A DNA stretch of 64,000 nucleotides, taken from positions 11,645,123-11,709,122 of the forward strand of contig CM069435.1 in the NCBI GenBank assembly GCA_035610365.1, in the 5' to 3' direction. Both the position numbers and the translations under genes were made by a program. Origin of the DNA: Aquatica leii. Lineage: Eukaryota > Arthropoda > Insecta > Coleoptera > Lampyridae. Of the stretch, positions 55,691 to 64,000 are shown piece after piece. The notes below the pieces were generated by a model. The model saw nothing but the letters and a program-made list of their open reading frames with translations. It had not been told where the DNA came from and did not search any database. Positions within the stretch are counted from its first letter, which is position 1. Each line of letters begins with the position of its first letter.

Positions 55691-55712
55691 TTATTGGCAC
55701 TAGTGCCAATAA
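55691..55712. repeat. 22-bp perfect palindrome with satellite half sites
   Basis: TTATTGGCACT is followed at once by its own reverse complement. Related half sites occur at about 55652-55667 (AAGTGCCAACTATTGG) and 55744-55757 (ATTATTGGCACTA). It lies 114 bp upstream of the pogo/Tigger-type ORF start. Confidence 0.93.
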
Positions 55713-55825
55713 CTGGTTTTAATAGACGAATTTACGAAAACCTAATTATTGGCACTACCGTTAAATAAAAAAATCTTTATCAACGTATTTTTTATACGTT
55801 TAGTAAATAATACGAGGATTTTAAG

Positions 55826-57700
55826 AATGTCTAAAATTAAGGCAAAATTCACTAAAAATATAATACAAAAAACTCTACAAGAAACTTAGCGTGGAGCACC
55901 CAAAAAAACGGTTTCCAAGAAATATGGAATTTCCCGCTCTACCTTACAGTTTTGCCTGGGTCCAAAATTCAAAAAAATTCGTCATGGTCCCAACACTTAT
56001 TTAACAGAGAACGAAGAGAATACTTTAGTTAGTTGGATCTTAGACAGTCATAAAAAGGATTTTCAAGAAGAAAAGAAGACGTTAGTTCTGCAGTAAAACA
56101 ATTGTTAGATGAAAACCCCAGAAATACTTCATTTTTAAATAATATACCTGGTTCTCGATGGTTTGTAAATTTTTACAATTCGAACACCAGAGACTGTCAC
56201 AAAAGCTAGTGGAAATATGTATGTCTAAAAAAGATATAAACATTTAGTTTCAAAACATTGAAAACTATTTTAAAGAAAAACAATACTTTGAAATACTACA
56301 AGATTCAAACATAGTTTTTAGAGGAGATGAAACGTGTTTTCAGTTGTGCCTTAAAACTGGAAAAGTAATAGCTCTTCGCGGTGCTAAAAACGTATACGAG
56401 TTCCTCAACATATTGCGGCTAGCGTTCCAGAAGGATGGGATATAGGTAATAAAAACTAAACAACAAAAACGTTTACAAACATTAAGTAATTTTTTAGGCA
56501 TCTCTAATAACGGGTGGATGCAATCAGAATTATTTTTTGAGTATATTGGCAATATACTATATCCATACTTACATTATTACCATTATTCTTTTTGTCGATG
56601 GACATAAGACACACCTTACATACGAGCTAAGCAAATGATGTAATAACTTAAAAATAGTATTGATAGTATTATACCCTAACGCCACAGAATCCTTCAACCT
56701 GCGGATGTGTCTTGTTTTCGTCCGTTAAAATTAGCTTGGGAGCAGGGAGTTTTAAAGTGGAGACGAAAGAATCCCTTCTGTCAAATAACTAAATTAGAAT
56801 TTGCATCTATACTTAATAGTATAATTTTTGAACTGACGCGACGGTGGATACGATTTGAAACTGTTTTAAGACTTGTGAGTTATGCCCATGGAATGTAAAT
56901 GCCATAGATTTTTCAAAACGCCTTGGTAAAAAAATTTCAAAAGAAATCAAAAATCCAGAAGAAAAGCCAAACATGGAATTGTCAAAGACAACTGTTACTT
57001 ATGAAAATTTGTTGAAATTGTAGTTCAAAAAATATAAATTATTTGTGATAGGTGAAGGTCCTAGTGCATCTACTGGTCTTATAGATTTTCTAAAAACTTT
57101 TCTAGAATTTAATTCCAACATCGACACAGCTAATATTTTAAACACTGAGCTTTATTTAAATCAAAACTTGCCAGATAAACTGTCTCAGAATGAATTAGCG
57201 GCAGAAAAAAATTACAGTGCTGAAGAAATAATGAATATGCCCGTTTTATTTTTTAAAAACTTAGTGCACTAAGATAATAACTGTAATAATGACATTAGTT
57301 ACATAAAGAATTATTTACTTTGGCAAAAAACTCCGGAAAGTTTAGGTAAACGGCAAACTAAGAAGCTTCCGTATGTAATTACTTCTACAGCTTATAAAAA
57401 TATTTGCGAGGAGAAAGTTAAAATCAATTCTAAAAAGGAAGAAGAAACAGCCGAAACACAAGCAATACGAGATGACAAGAAGAAAATTACAAAAGAAAAA
57501 GAAAACTTTAAGCAAATCGCTAAGAAAATAAAATCTACAAACGGTCAAATAATTACAAATAAAAGTTTTACACTAACAAAACCAATGTCAAAACCAGCAA
57601 ACAAAAAAAAATACAGGTTTTAGAAAACATTGTAATTAAAACAAGAAATACTGAAATTTTAGCTATGAACACTAAATATTCTCCTAAAAAGAAGCACATA
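55826..57700 (+). pseudogene. pogo/Tigger-type transposase (DDE_1), broken
   Basis: The start at 55826 gives MSKIKAKFTKNIIQKTLQET followed by a stop and GAPKKTVSKKYGISRSTLQ (helix-turn-helix), then TENEENTLVSWILDSHKKDF. The DDE core has VFRGDETCFQLCLKTGKV (first Asp), NNGWMQSELFFEYI, ILFVDGHKTHLTYEL (second Asp) and VLYPNATESF. PADVSCFRPLKLAWEQ and an ICCRKK-like linker lead to LLWQKTPESLGKRQTKKLP and a Lys/Glu-rich tail. At least eight stops or frameshifts. Confidence 0.75.
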
Positions 57701-57702
57701 TA

Positions 57703-57801
57703 CTGACTTCCAGAAAAATTGCAACACCTAGAACTTGTTGAACGATTTTATTAAAATTTTTAGGAAACGTCTATGTATTTTCATGAAACAAAGTGATGAT
57801 T
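57703..57801 (+). repeat. Tc1 left terminal inverted repeat
   Basis: Pairs with 59004-59098. Preceded by TA. Confidence 0.92.
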
Positions 57802-57959
57802 AAAACTGGAATAAAATCTACCCATAATTTTTTTGTTTTCTTCCTGTTGTTTCCATAGTAACATAGTAACTATAAATTTGAAGTAGTAGACCATTTAGTA
57901 ATTCTCAAGTTTGCAAATTTCTGTTGTTTGTTCACAATTTCATTCTGAACTTGATAAGA

Positions 57960-58964
57960 ATGCCGAGAGTACGTCAACATCAATATTTTGTCCAATTAAG
58001 TGATTTTGAACGTGGCCTTATTATTGGTATGAGAGAGGCCGGATTTTCGCTAAGAGAAATTGCTCGTCGTGTAAACCGAAATGTTTCATCGGTATTGAGA
58101 TGTAACATCGTCGGTGTAGATCTAGACTTCCTCCTAGAACTACAAATCGCGAAGAACGTCGCTTAAGAATTTTGGCCACAAGAGACAGATTTTCAACAAC
58201 TCGATCAATTGCAAATGATTGGATGAGAGGTATAGGACTCAGAATGTCAATGTCATCTGTTTATCGCCGGATAAGATCTAATGGGTTGCGTTCATATCGT
58301 CCATTTTTATGTCTTCTCCTTACGCCACTTCACCGTCTACGCAGACTAGAGTAGACCAACGAAAGGGTTAATTGCTCGCAAGAATGGCATCAAATTGTGT
58401 TTAGTGAGTCCCGATTTTGTTTGTGGACCCACGATGGTCGTAGGAGGACGGATCCGTGAAAAACGTAAAAATCCAACATTTTTTGTGAAACGCAACACAG
58501 CCCTCACTCAAGGAGTTACGATATGGGGTGCAATATGTTATGGTAGCAGATCACCCTTGGTCTTAATTGAGGGCAACCTAAACGCAACTGGTTACATTGC
58601 TAATGTGCTACAACCAGTTGGGCTTCCATATCTTCAGGAGCTGCAAAATCCCATTTTCCAGCAGGATAATGCGCGCCCTCATACGGCAAGGGCTACAACA
58701 CGGTTTTTGGAAGAAGCTAACATTTCCGTCCTCCCACGGCCTGCTCGGTCGCCTGATTTGTCGCCCGTTGAACATGTATGGGATATGATTAGTAGGCGAC
58801 AGGGTAATTTACCACACCCCCCAGATAACTTACACAATCTTTAGCTACGGATTCAAGAAGCTTGGAACGATATACCACAAGCAGCTATAGATCACTTGAT
58901 TGATAGCATGCCAAGACGTCAAAATGAGCGCATTACAAATTGTGGCAGAGCTACTCATTATTGA
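57960..58964 (+). pseudogene. Tc1-type transposase (broken)
   Basis: The start at 57960 gives MPRVRQHQYFVQLSDFERGL, then GMREAGFSLREIARRVNRNV (DNA-binding helix-turn-helix). After a frameshift: TRDRFSTTRSIANDWM and RSNGLRSYRP. The first catalytic site reads QIVFSESRFCLW where relatives have VFSDESRF: the Asp codon is missing. FQQDNARPHTA (second Asp) and RSPDLSPVEHVWDMI (Glu) are intact. A TAG interrupts at about 58842-58844, and the C-terminus LIDSMPRRQNERITNCGRAT ends at 58964. Length, about 335 codons, is usual for Tc1. Confidence 0.9.
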
Positions 58965-59003
58965 AAAACTTTTTAAGTTTTTGTTCTTTTGTTTTTAAAT
59001 TTA

Positions 59004-59098
59004 AATCATCACTTTGTTTCATTAAAATAGACGTTTCCTGAAAATTTCAATAAAATCGTTTAACAACTTCTAGGTGTTGCAATTTTTCTGCCAGTTAG
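59004..59098 (-). repeat. Tc1 right terminal inverted repeat
   Basis: Reverse complement begins CTAACTGGCAGAAAAATTGC. Followed by TA. Confidence 0.92.
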
Positions 59099-59100
59099 TA

Positions 59101-59380
59101 TATTAGAGCTCTCTTTAATAGTGATGTTTACTGTGAAAATAACTCGAACGAGACTGGTCTAGAACATAATTTGGATATAAAGAATAATACTATCAGGGCT
59201 ATGTTTTATTTGTGTTAACAACATTTATAAAACTAGTAATATTGGAATTAAATGCAAAAATTGCACGAGAATTTACCATGTTAAGTGTTTATTAAAAAAA
59301 CAATTATATAAAGAAAACTTTTACTGTCTCACTTGTCCAAATTTATATGCTTTATAATAAAAGAAATGTTAGACTAAAAA
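59101..59380 (+). pseudogene. C-terminal Cys-rich end of the split pogo/Tigger-type transposase
   Basis: Plus-strand readings include CFICVNNIYKTSNIGIKCKN, then CTREFTMLSVY and, in the same broad order, FYCLTCPNLY: a C-x2-C ... C-x2-C ... C-x2-C spacing like the PHD-type finger that ends some Tigger-like insect transposases. It lies immediately beyond the Tc1 insertion. Confidence 0.5.
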
Positions 59381-59639
59381 TTATGTTTAAAGTGTAACAT
59401 AAATAAATGTGAAAGTTTTGAAGTCTTGATTCCATATTGATACTTACAAAATTATGTCATCGGCTTGAATTAAATTGTTTTATATCATATGTGAAAGATG
59501 AAGTTGAAATTTTTGTTTCATAGACTTAAGAGCAAAATTGATAAACTTATATATAATAGCCATTACAATTATTCGACCAGTTTTAACAACTCTGAAGACC
59601 ATTTTCATTCAAGTTAGATAGCACCAAAGCTTTCAACTT

Positions 59640-60826
59640 TCATAAACGGGTCATCAACCTTAGTAAAACTAAATTAAATGCGAATGAGTCCAATTTGCTA
59701 GGTGTGGGGCTAAAACATAACCCTCATAGTTTAGATAAGGCTCTGTTGGATGAGTTTAAATTAGATTTGGAAGTTGTTCTCCAAAAAACCCTAATATCCC
59801 TCAACTTCAAAACCTTAGAGCTTTGTGTGGGGAAAAATCAATAAAATCGACGTTGATAAAGTCCAAACAGGGTCATTCAATACTAAATTACTAAAAAAAT
59901 TAGCCTCCAAATTCTGGAAAAAAGATCTCATTTGAACAAAGGCTGATAAAGGCAATGCTGTGGTTGTCTCAGACAAATCAGATTATATCAACAAAGTTAT
60001 TGAATTTTTGAATCCCATAGAGCTTAAAATTGTTAATATTAATTTCAATCAATTCACCAAAAACGTTAAAGATTTCATCACTTCCAACAGAGAGTTGCTC
60101 ACTTAGAGAGTGACTCGAGTGACTAGAGTTGCTAGATTAATTTTAATGAATCCCTTATTCCTTCGCTTTTACGCCCTTCCTAAGATCCATAAAAATAACG
60201 TCCCTATGAGGCCCATTGTCTCTTTCACCAACACTCCGGTATCTAAATTGTCAGAATGGCTTGACCACACTTTGAGAAACCTCCTGAAATTTCAATTCCT
60301 ACGTTCCATCTCGAACTCTAAAGATTTAGCTTTTGAACTCTCCCAATTACAGATCAATCATGACTACATGCTTGTTTCTTTTGACATTGTAAACTTATTC
60401 CAAAGCGTGCCCTTCAGGTATTGCCTTGATATCTTAAATGCTCATTTACTTTCCTCTAACTTGTCCGACAACTTATGTTTTTTCCTTAGAAAGTGTTTGG
60501 AGATTTGTTACAGTCAAAATTTCTTTAAGTTCAATGACATTACTTACCGCCAACTTTCTGGCTTACCTATGGGCAGTAACCTTTCTCCTCTCCTCGCTGA
60601 GTTGTTCCTCACATCACTTGAACACAATCTTTTCAATAATTCACGTATCATTGATAAGTTTGTTTACTATAAACGTTATGTGGACGACATATTTGTTATA
60701 TTTAAAGGTTCCCATCAGGACCTTACAGATTGCTTTAATATCCTCAATAATTTACACCCTTGCATCAAGTTTACGTTGGAAATTGAAACTGATAAGGCTC
60801 TCAATTTCTTAGATCTTACTATTTAG
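59640..60826 (+). pseudogene. Penelope-like reverse transcriptase
   Basis: Upstream pieces (LSKTKLNANESNLLGVGLKH and KADKGNAVVV) lead into the 238-codon frame 60110-60826: FYALPKIHKNNVPMRPIVSF, LVSFDIVNLFQSVPF (first catalytic Asp), GLPMGSNLSPLLAELF and YKRYVDDIFVIF (YVDD). The RT core itself is uninterrupted and keeps its catalytic residues; the frame closes at FLDLTI followed by TAG. Confidence 0.9.
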
Positions 60827-61525
60827 AGATTGGACCGCTCCCTTGAGATTGCCATCTATAGAAACCGACCACCACTGACCATGTCATCCCTTACAGCTCC
60901 TTCCATCCCCTATCCCACAAATTAGCTTCCTTCCGTTTCTTTTTCAATAGACTTTTTTCGTTACCTTTGAGTACCTCCAACTTCAAATTTGAATTTTCTG
61001 TTATTTTGAAATTAGCTGAACTTAACGGCTTCCCCACTCATTTGATATATAAACTTTACAACCAATTTCTTCTAAACCCTTTATAGGCCCCCCTTCATTT
61101 TTCTTTAAAAAGCTGTTCAAAAATCATAATATCAACATCTCTTTCTCCTCCAAGCATTTAAAAAGCCACGTAGTTCACACCAAAGATCATATCAATACCC
61201 TTGATAAATCCGGTGTTTACAAGTTACAATACGGTACGTGTCCCGCGTTCTACATAGGCCAGACTGGGAGAAAGTTTACAACTCGAACATTTCAATTGCA
61301 TAAAGAAAAATAATACTACTTCCCATTCCTCCTTTGCCGCTCATATTTTAGAGTCTGGTCACTTCTTCGACCCTAAAACCCATTTTGAAATCCTCCATAT
61401 ATGTGAAAAAGGGAAAAAACTTGACCTACTGGAAACAAAAGAAATTATCCTTAATTATAGCCGTCAACCGGATTTATTTCTCAATGAAATTATAAATATT
61501 AATAAAAACGTTCTGTTACTCCAGT
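60827..61525 (+). pseudogene. Penelope-like connector and GIY-YIG endonuclease (broken)
   Basis: The connector includes HKLASFRFFFNRLFSLPLST and AELNGFPTHLIYKLYNQFL. The endonuclease near 61205-61305 reads SGVYKLQYGTCPAFYIGQTG with the GVY...YIG pair and the following Gln-Thr-Gly-Arg (TGRKFTTR), and SGHFFDPKTHFEILH follows in another frame. It nicks target DNA for priming in this class. Frameshifts near 60830 and 61310. Confidence 0.85.
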
Positions 61526-62160
61526 GATTCTCCTTTTCAAAGCCCCCTCGTATCTAATCCGCATTTCCTTACCGTCATTACAGATCTCTACACCTTCTTG
61601 GGTTTCCCACTTTCGACGTTTGGCGTTGCCATTCGTTCATCGGACACCTGCTGCTATGAATGGTGGCCATTACTAATTTAACTTATCTTTCAAATTTAAT
61701 TTTAATTATTTATTGGCTGCTCCACACCTTGGTTGGTTCTGGCATGTTATTTTACCTTTAATTAAAATTAAGCTTTGTCGCGTTGTTTTTTCCTGTAAGT
61801 ATTCCTTGAACCTTTTGGAGGTCGCTCATAACTTTTACTTTTCAGCATGGACCTTTTGACTTTCACTATTACGATGTTTTAATTAATTAATTCTTGAATT
61901 TAATTTTATCAATTTAATGGTAAGTACGGTGGCTTTATTGGCCCCTTTTTTTCACAACTTTCTGTTGTATTGATATAGGTTTAAGTCTTTTGACCTTTAT
62001 ATTTTAGCTTGGTTTCCTTTTTCAAATTTCACTAATGTAATTTATGATATTGTTTTAAATTTATTGTAAATTTCACTCACGTTTAACTAATTTAATCTTA
62101 ACGTAAGTATGTATATCTTTATGTTATGTTACGCTTAGTATATGTACCTGCTTACATTTT

Positions 62161-62206
62161 AGTAGCTTGATGATGGCATTGTTTGCCGAAACATGTAGCT
62201 TTACGT
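62161..62206 (+). ncRNA. Hammerhead-like relic downstream of the Penelope-like gene
   Basis: AGTAGC, TTGATGA (one change, C to T, from CTGANGA), a stem II GGCA/TGCC with one unpaired T, GAAA, AC-AT-GT as a minimal stem III, cleavage-type GTA, then GCTTTAC returning to GTAGC. All elements are in hammerhead order but the core C is changed, so activity is doubtful. Confidence 0.5.
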
Positions 62207-62210
62207 CTTA

Positions 62211-62869
62211 ATTTTATCTAATTTAACAACTGTCAATTATTAAACAGTTTCTATGGGGAATGGTTTCGAGTTATTGAGTTATTACTAACGGATTTGTTTA
62301 ATTAAATGTGTTTTTTTTGGTTTTAGTTATAGTTAACACCACACAACAAAAATATTTTCGCAATTTTAAACTTATTAAACAAAATTACTGAGCAAAAGTA
62401 TATAAGTGATTCAGAAATAAAACTTTAGACTACACAGAGTTGTTTAGATAAATATTTAAAAAAATAATAATTTCTAAATACATGATCGTATTTTTCAAGA
62501 AAATAAAAGCTTAAAGTGCCCATAAATCGGGTCCTTACCCTATATAAACTTAAACATTCATTTAAGAGAACATTATTATAATTATAAATTCTGATGACAT
62601 TTTTTCAGTTTTTTCGTTTCATTTATTACACCTATTAAAAAAAAGTTTTAAAATTATTTTAAAAAAAACACTTATGATTAGAGAGATCCTACGTTTCTGT
62701 TACACGAACAATTTTATTTATAACTAAATTGCTAAAATTGATCCTGAAGCATATTTTCTTTCAATATCCAAATCAGTCGCACGTGCGACAATTATTCATG
62801 TTTTAGTTGATGTGGAAATTGACGTGTTCATGTGCACTAATATAAAAACCGCCAGTCTCTATATCGCTA
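62211..62869. other. AT-rich DNA without a recognised gene
   Basis: No gene seen. The Jockey-type LINE 5' region probably begins near its end, around 62870. Confidence 0.5.
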
Positions 62870-64000
62870 AAAATCGCCCCTCCGATCTGTCACTGTCAAA
62901 GTAGTAATTAATTTCGGTTCCAACTTAAACATTTATTTTCATATATTTTTTTACAAAGTTTAATATTGTTATTACGTTATTGTTGTTCGCCGTATTAAGT
63001 TGAGTGTTTTGTGCTATTTTGCAAGTTTCCGTTGTTTTGTGTTGTTACCCGATTTATTAAACATGTCCGCAGCCGCGGACATGTTGTTTCAAGCTTGTTC
63101 GTCGATGTCTCGACAAGAATTATTGAGTGCTATTGATGGTTTGAGAAAGCTGCTATCCAAACTTCCTGACGAGCCAACTCACTACCCTCCCGTTAGTACT
63201 GATGAGGAAGGTTTCCAACCAGTACGGAAAAAAAAGAAAATAAGTCGCCAGTTTACCTTGAATCTCATATGAGTGCCGAAGACGATACTATAAGTCAGGT
63301 TAGTTGTACCCCTGAATATCAAACGCCTTCTACTTCACAATTTACTCAAGTAACAAAAGCCAATGAAATACCGCCCGCAGATATGTCTGCTAAAAATACA
63401 TCTAAAAATTATAATCCGATCACCTACAAACCTACCAACAACAAAGACGATAACCACGTTCCCCCAATAATTCTAAGAGAAAAGTCGTTGTGGCCTTCAA
63501 CTGCTGCACTTCTTGATTCCCATAAGATTAATTTTACAACCGCAGTCAATGTTAATGATGGCATTAAAATTACCCCTTCATCCGTTTCTGACTACCGTGC
63601 CATGATAAGTGTAATGGAACAGAAAAAAATCCCAAACCACACGTATGCACTTCCCAGCGACAAACTGTTGAAAGTAGTAATTAGAGGTGTTCCAGAAACT
63701 ACTCCAACCGATTCGATTTTAAATTAACTAACAGCGCTTAATTTTACACCTACAAAAGTCATACAATTGCACAAAGCGAATAAAGTCCCTATGCCCCTAT
63801 TTCTAGTGCTGCTTCCAAGAGAACAGAATTCTATATTTAACCTGACCCATTGTTGCAGAGTGGCTATCCAGGTAGAAACTCTAATTTCAGAGCGCCGATC
63901 GCACCAATGTTTCCGCTGTCAATTACATGGGCATTCGCAATCGAAATGTACTGCTCCTTACTGCTGTGTAAAATGTGGTGATTTTCACCCATCGTACACA
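62870..64000 (+). mobile_element. Jockey-type LINE, 5' part, cut by the window edge
   Basis: A GC-richer 5' untranslated region (from about 62870, CGCCCCTCCGATCTGTCACTG) precedes ORF1, which runs to the end of the window. ORF2 would follow outside. The presence of the 5' end suggests a full-length insertion. Confidence 0.75.
63063..64000 (+). pseudogene. Jockey-type LINE ORF1 (gag-like, zinc knuckles), partial
   Basis: The start at 63063 gives MSAAADMLFQACSSMSRQEL. At the A-run around 63229-63241 the frame slips and continues as SPVYLESHMSAEDDTISQVS. Conserved ORF1 motifs follow: NHTYALPSDKLLKVVIRGVP, a TAA at 63725-63727, ALNFTPTKVIQLHKANKV, PMPLFLVLLPREQN, and the CCHC knuckles CFRCQLHGHSQSKC and CVKCGDFH. 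It binds RNA in the LINE particle. Two disruptions, one in a homopolymer, so it could be a young copy with few defects or assembly errors. Confidence 0.85.

Larger units (their letters stand above)
57703..59098 (+). mobile_element. Tc1-type element with long TIRs
   Basis: The element is 1396 bp, flanked by TA (57701-57702, 59099-59100). The left end CTGACTTCCAGAAAAATTGC (57703-57801) matches the reverse complement of the right end (59004-59098) over about 97 bp with roughly a dozen differences, both including GCAACACCTAGAA and GAAACAAAGTGATGATT. TA duplication and DD34E-type gene fit Tc1. It is the youngest element at this site. Confidence 0.92.
55826..59380 (+). mobile_element. pogo/Tigger-type element C, split by a Tc1 insertion
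   Basis: Transposase-coding sequence runs from 55826 to about 57700 and resumes at about 59101, where the frames give a Cys-rich end. The Tc1 element 57703-59098 with its TA duplication separates the two. Terminal repeats of the outer element are not identified. Confidence 0.72.
59630..62206 (+). mobile_element. Penelope-like retroelement, nearly full coding length
   Basis: Coding similarity runs 59640-61525: N-terminal FHKRVINLSKTKLN, KADKGNAVVVSDKSDYINKV, the RT, then the GIY-YIG endonuclease. A hammerhead-like motif sits 640 bp downstream. RT plus GIY-YIG is the defining architecture of Penelope-like elements. Stops interrupt N-terminal, middle and endonuclease parts. Confidence 0.88.

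Noticed and set aside
1..64000. tRNA or rRNA genes
   Set aside because: No convincing cloverleaf with a GGTTC-type arm and acceptor stem, and no rRNA-like conserved blocks were noticed.

Overview
The window is AT-rich eukaryotic DNA from an arthropod, most likely an insect. The evidence is the mixture of element lineages typical of insect genomes: BEL/Pao and Gypsy LTR elements, Jockey-type and RTE-like LINEs, Penelope-like elements, piggyBac, Tc1/mariner, hAT, pogo/Tigger-type, Mutator-like and tyrosine-recombinase (Crypton-like) transposons. I find no intact host gene. The only host-derived coding sequence I recognise is a broken, intronless fragment of a mitochondrial calcium uptake (MICU-type) gene at 12539-13001 on the minus strand. 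No tRNA, rRNA or CRISPR array is visible. Nearly every coding stretch is interrupted by stops or frameshifts, so the window is best read as a transposon graveyard with several nested insertions.

Layout. 1-3290: BEL/Pao element on the minus strand, running off the left edge. 6336-8853: a structurally complete piggyBac copy between TTAA sites. 9600-10262: Tc1-type remnant. 10293-10643: a unit bounded by a perfect 46-bp inverted repeat, with a complete hammerhead ribozyme motif on the minus strand inside it. 10653-11606 and 13290-15960: two copies of an unclassified transposase family, separated by a Crypton-like recombinase remnant (11803-12538) and the MICU pseudogene. 16690-20144: a third unclassified fragment split by a hAT element (17163-19643) that has its 8-bp target duplication. 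24161-27132: a Gypsy-type LTR split by another DNA transposon (24228-27052), also with an 8-bp duplication.

27330-28290: mariner-like remnant on the minus strand. 28960-29757: Penelope-like fragment. 30230-31630 and 31640-34149: two pogo/jerky-type (DDE_1) remnants. 35980-36560: Penelope-like 3' end on the minus strand. 36561-37452: Jockey-type LINE 3' fragment, clearly more GC-rich than its surroundings. 37769-39080: Gypsy pol on the minus strand. 39080-39300: MULE scrap. 42090-42466: LINE 3' scrap. 44870-45230: mariner-like scrap. 45240-49030, 49960-51060 and 51779-54240: three further Gypsy elements, the last with LTR copies at both ends but no reverse transcriptase or integrase. 55826-59380: pogo/Tigger-type element split by a Tc1 element with long terminal inverted repeats (57703-59098). 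59630-62206: long Penelope-like element. 62870-64000: 5' part of a Jockey-type LINE, cut by the right edge.

Nothing here works as a pathway. The value of the window lies in its nested insertions, which give relative ages; in catalytic residues lost at identifiable codons; in the hammerhead ribozyme unit; and in element families I cannot place in a named superfamily.
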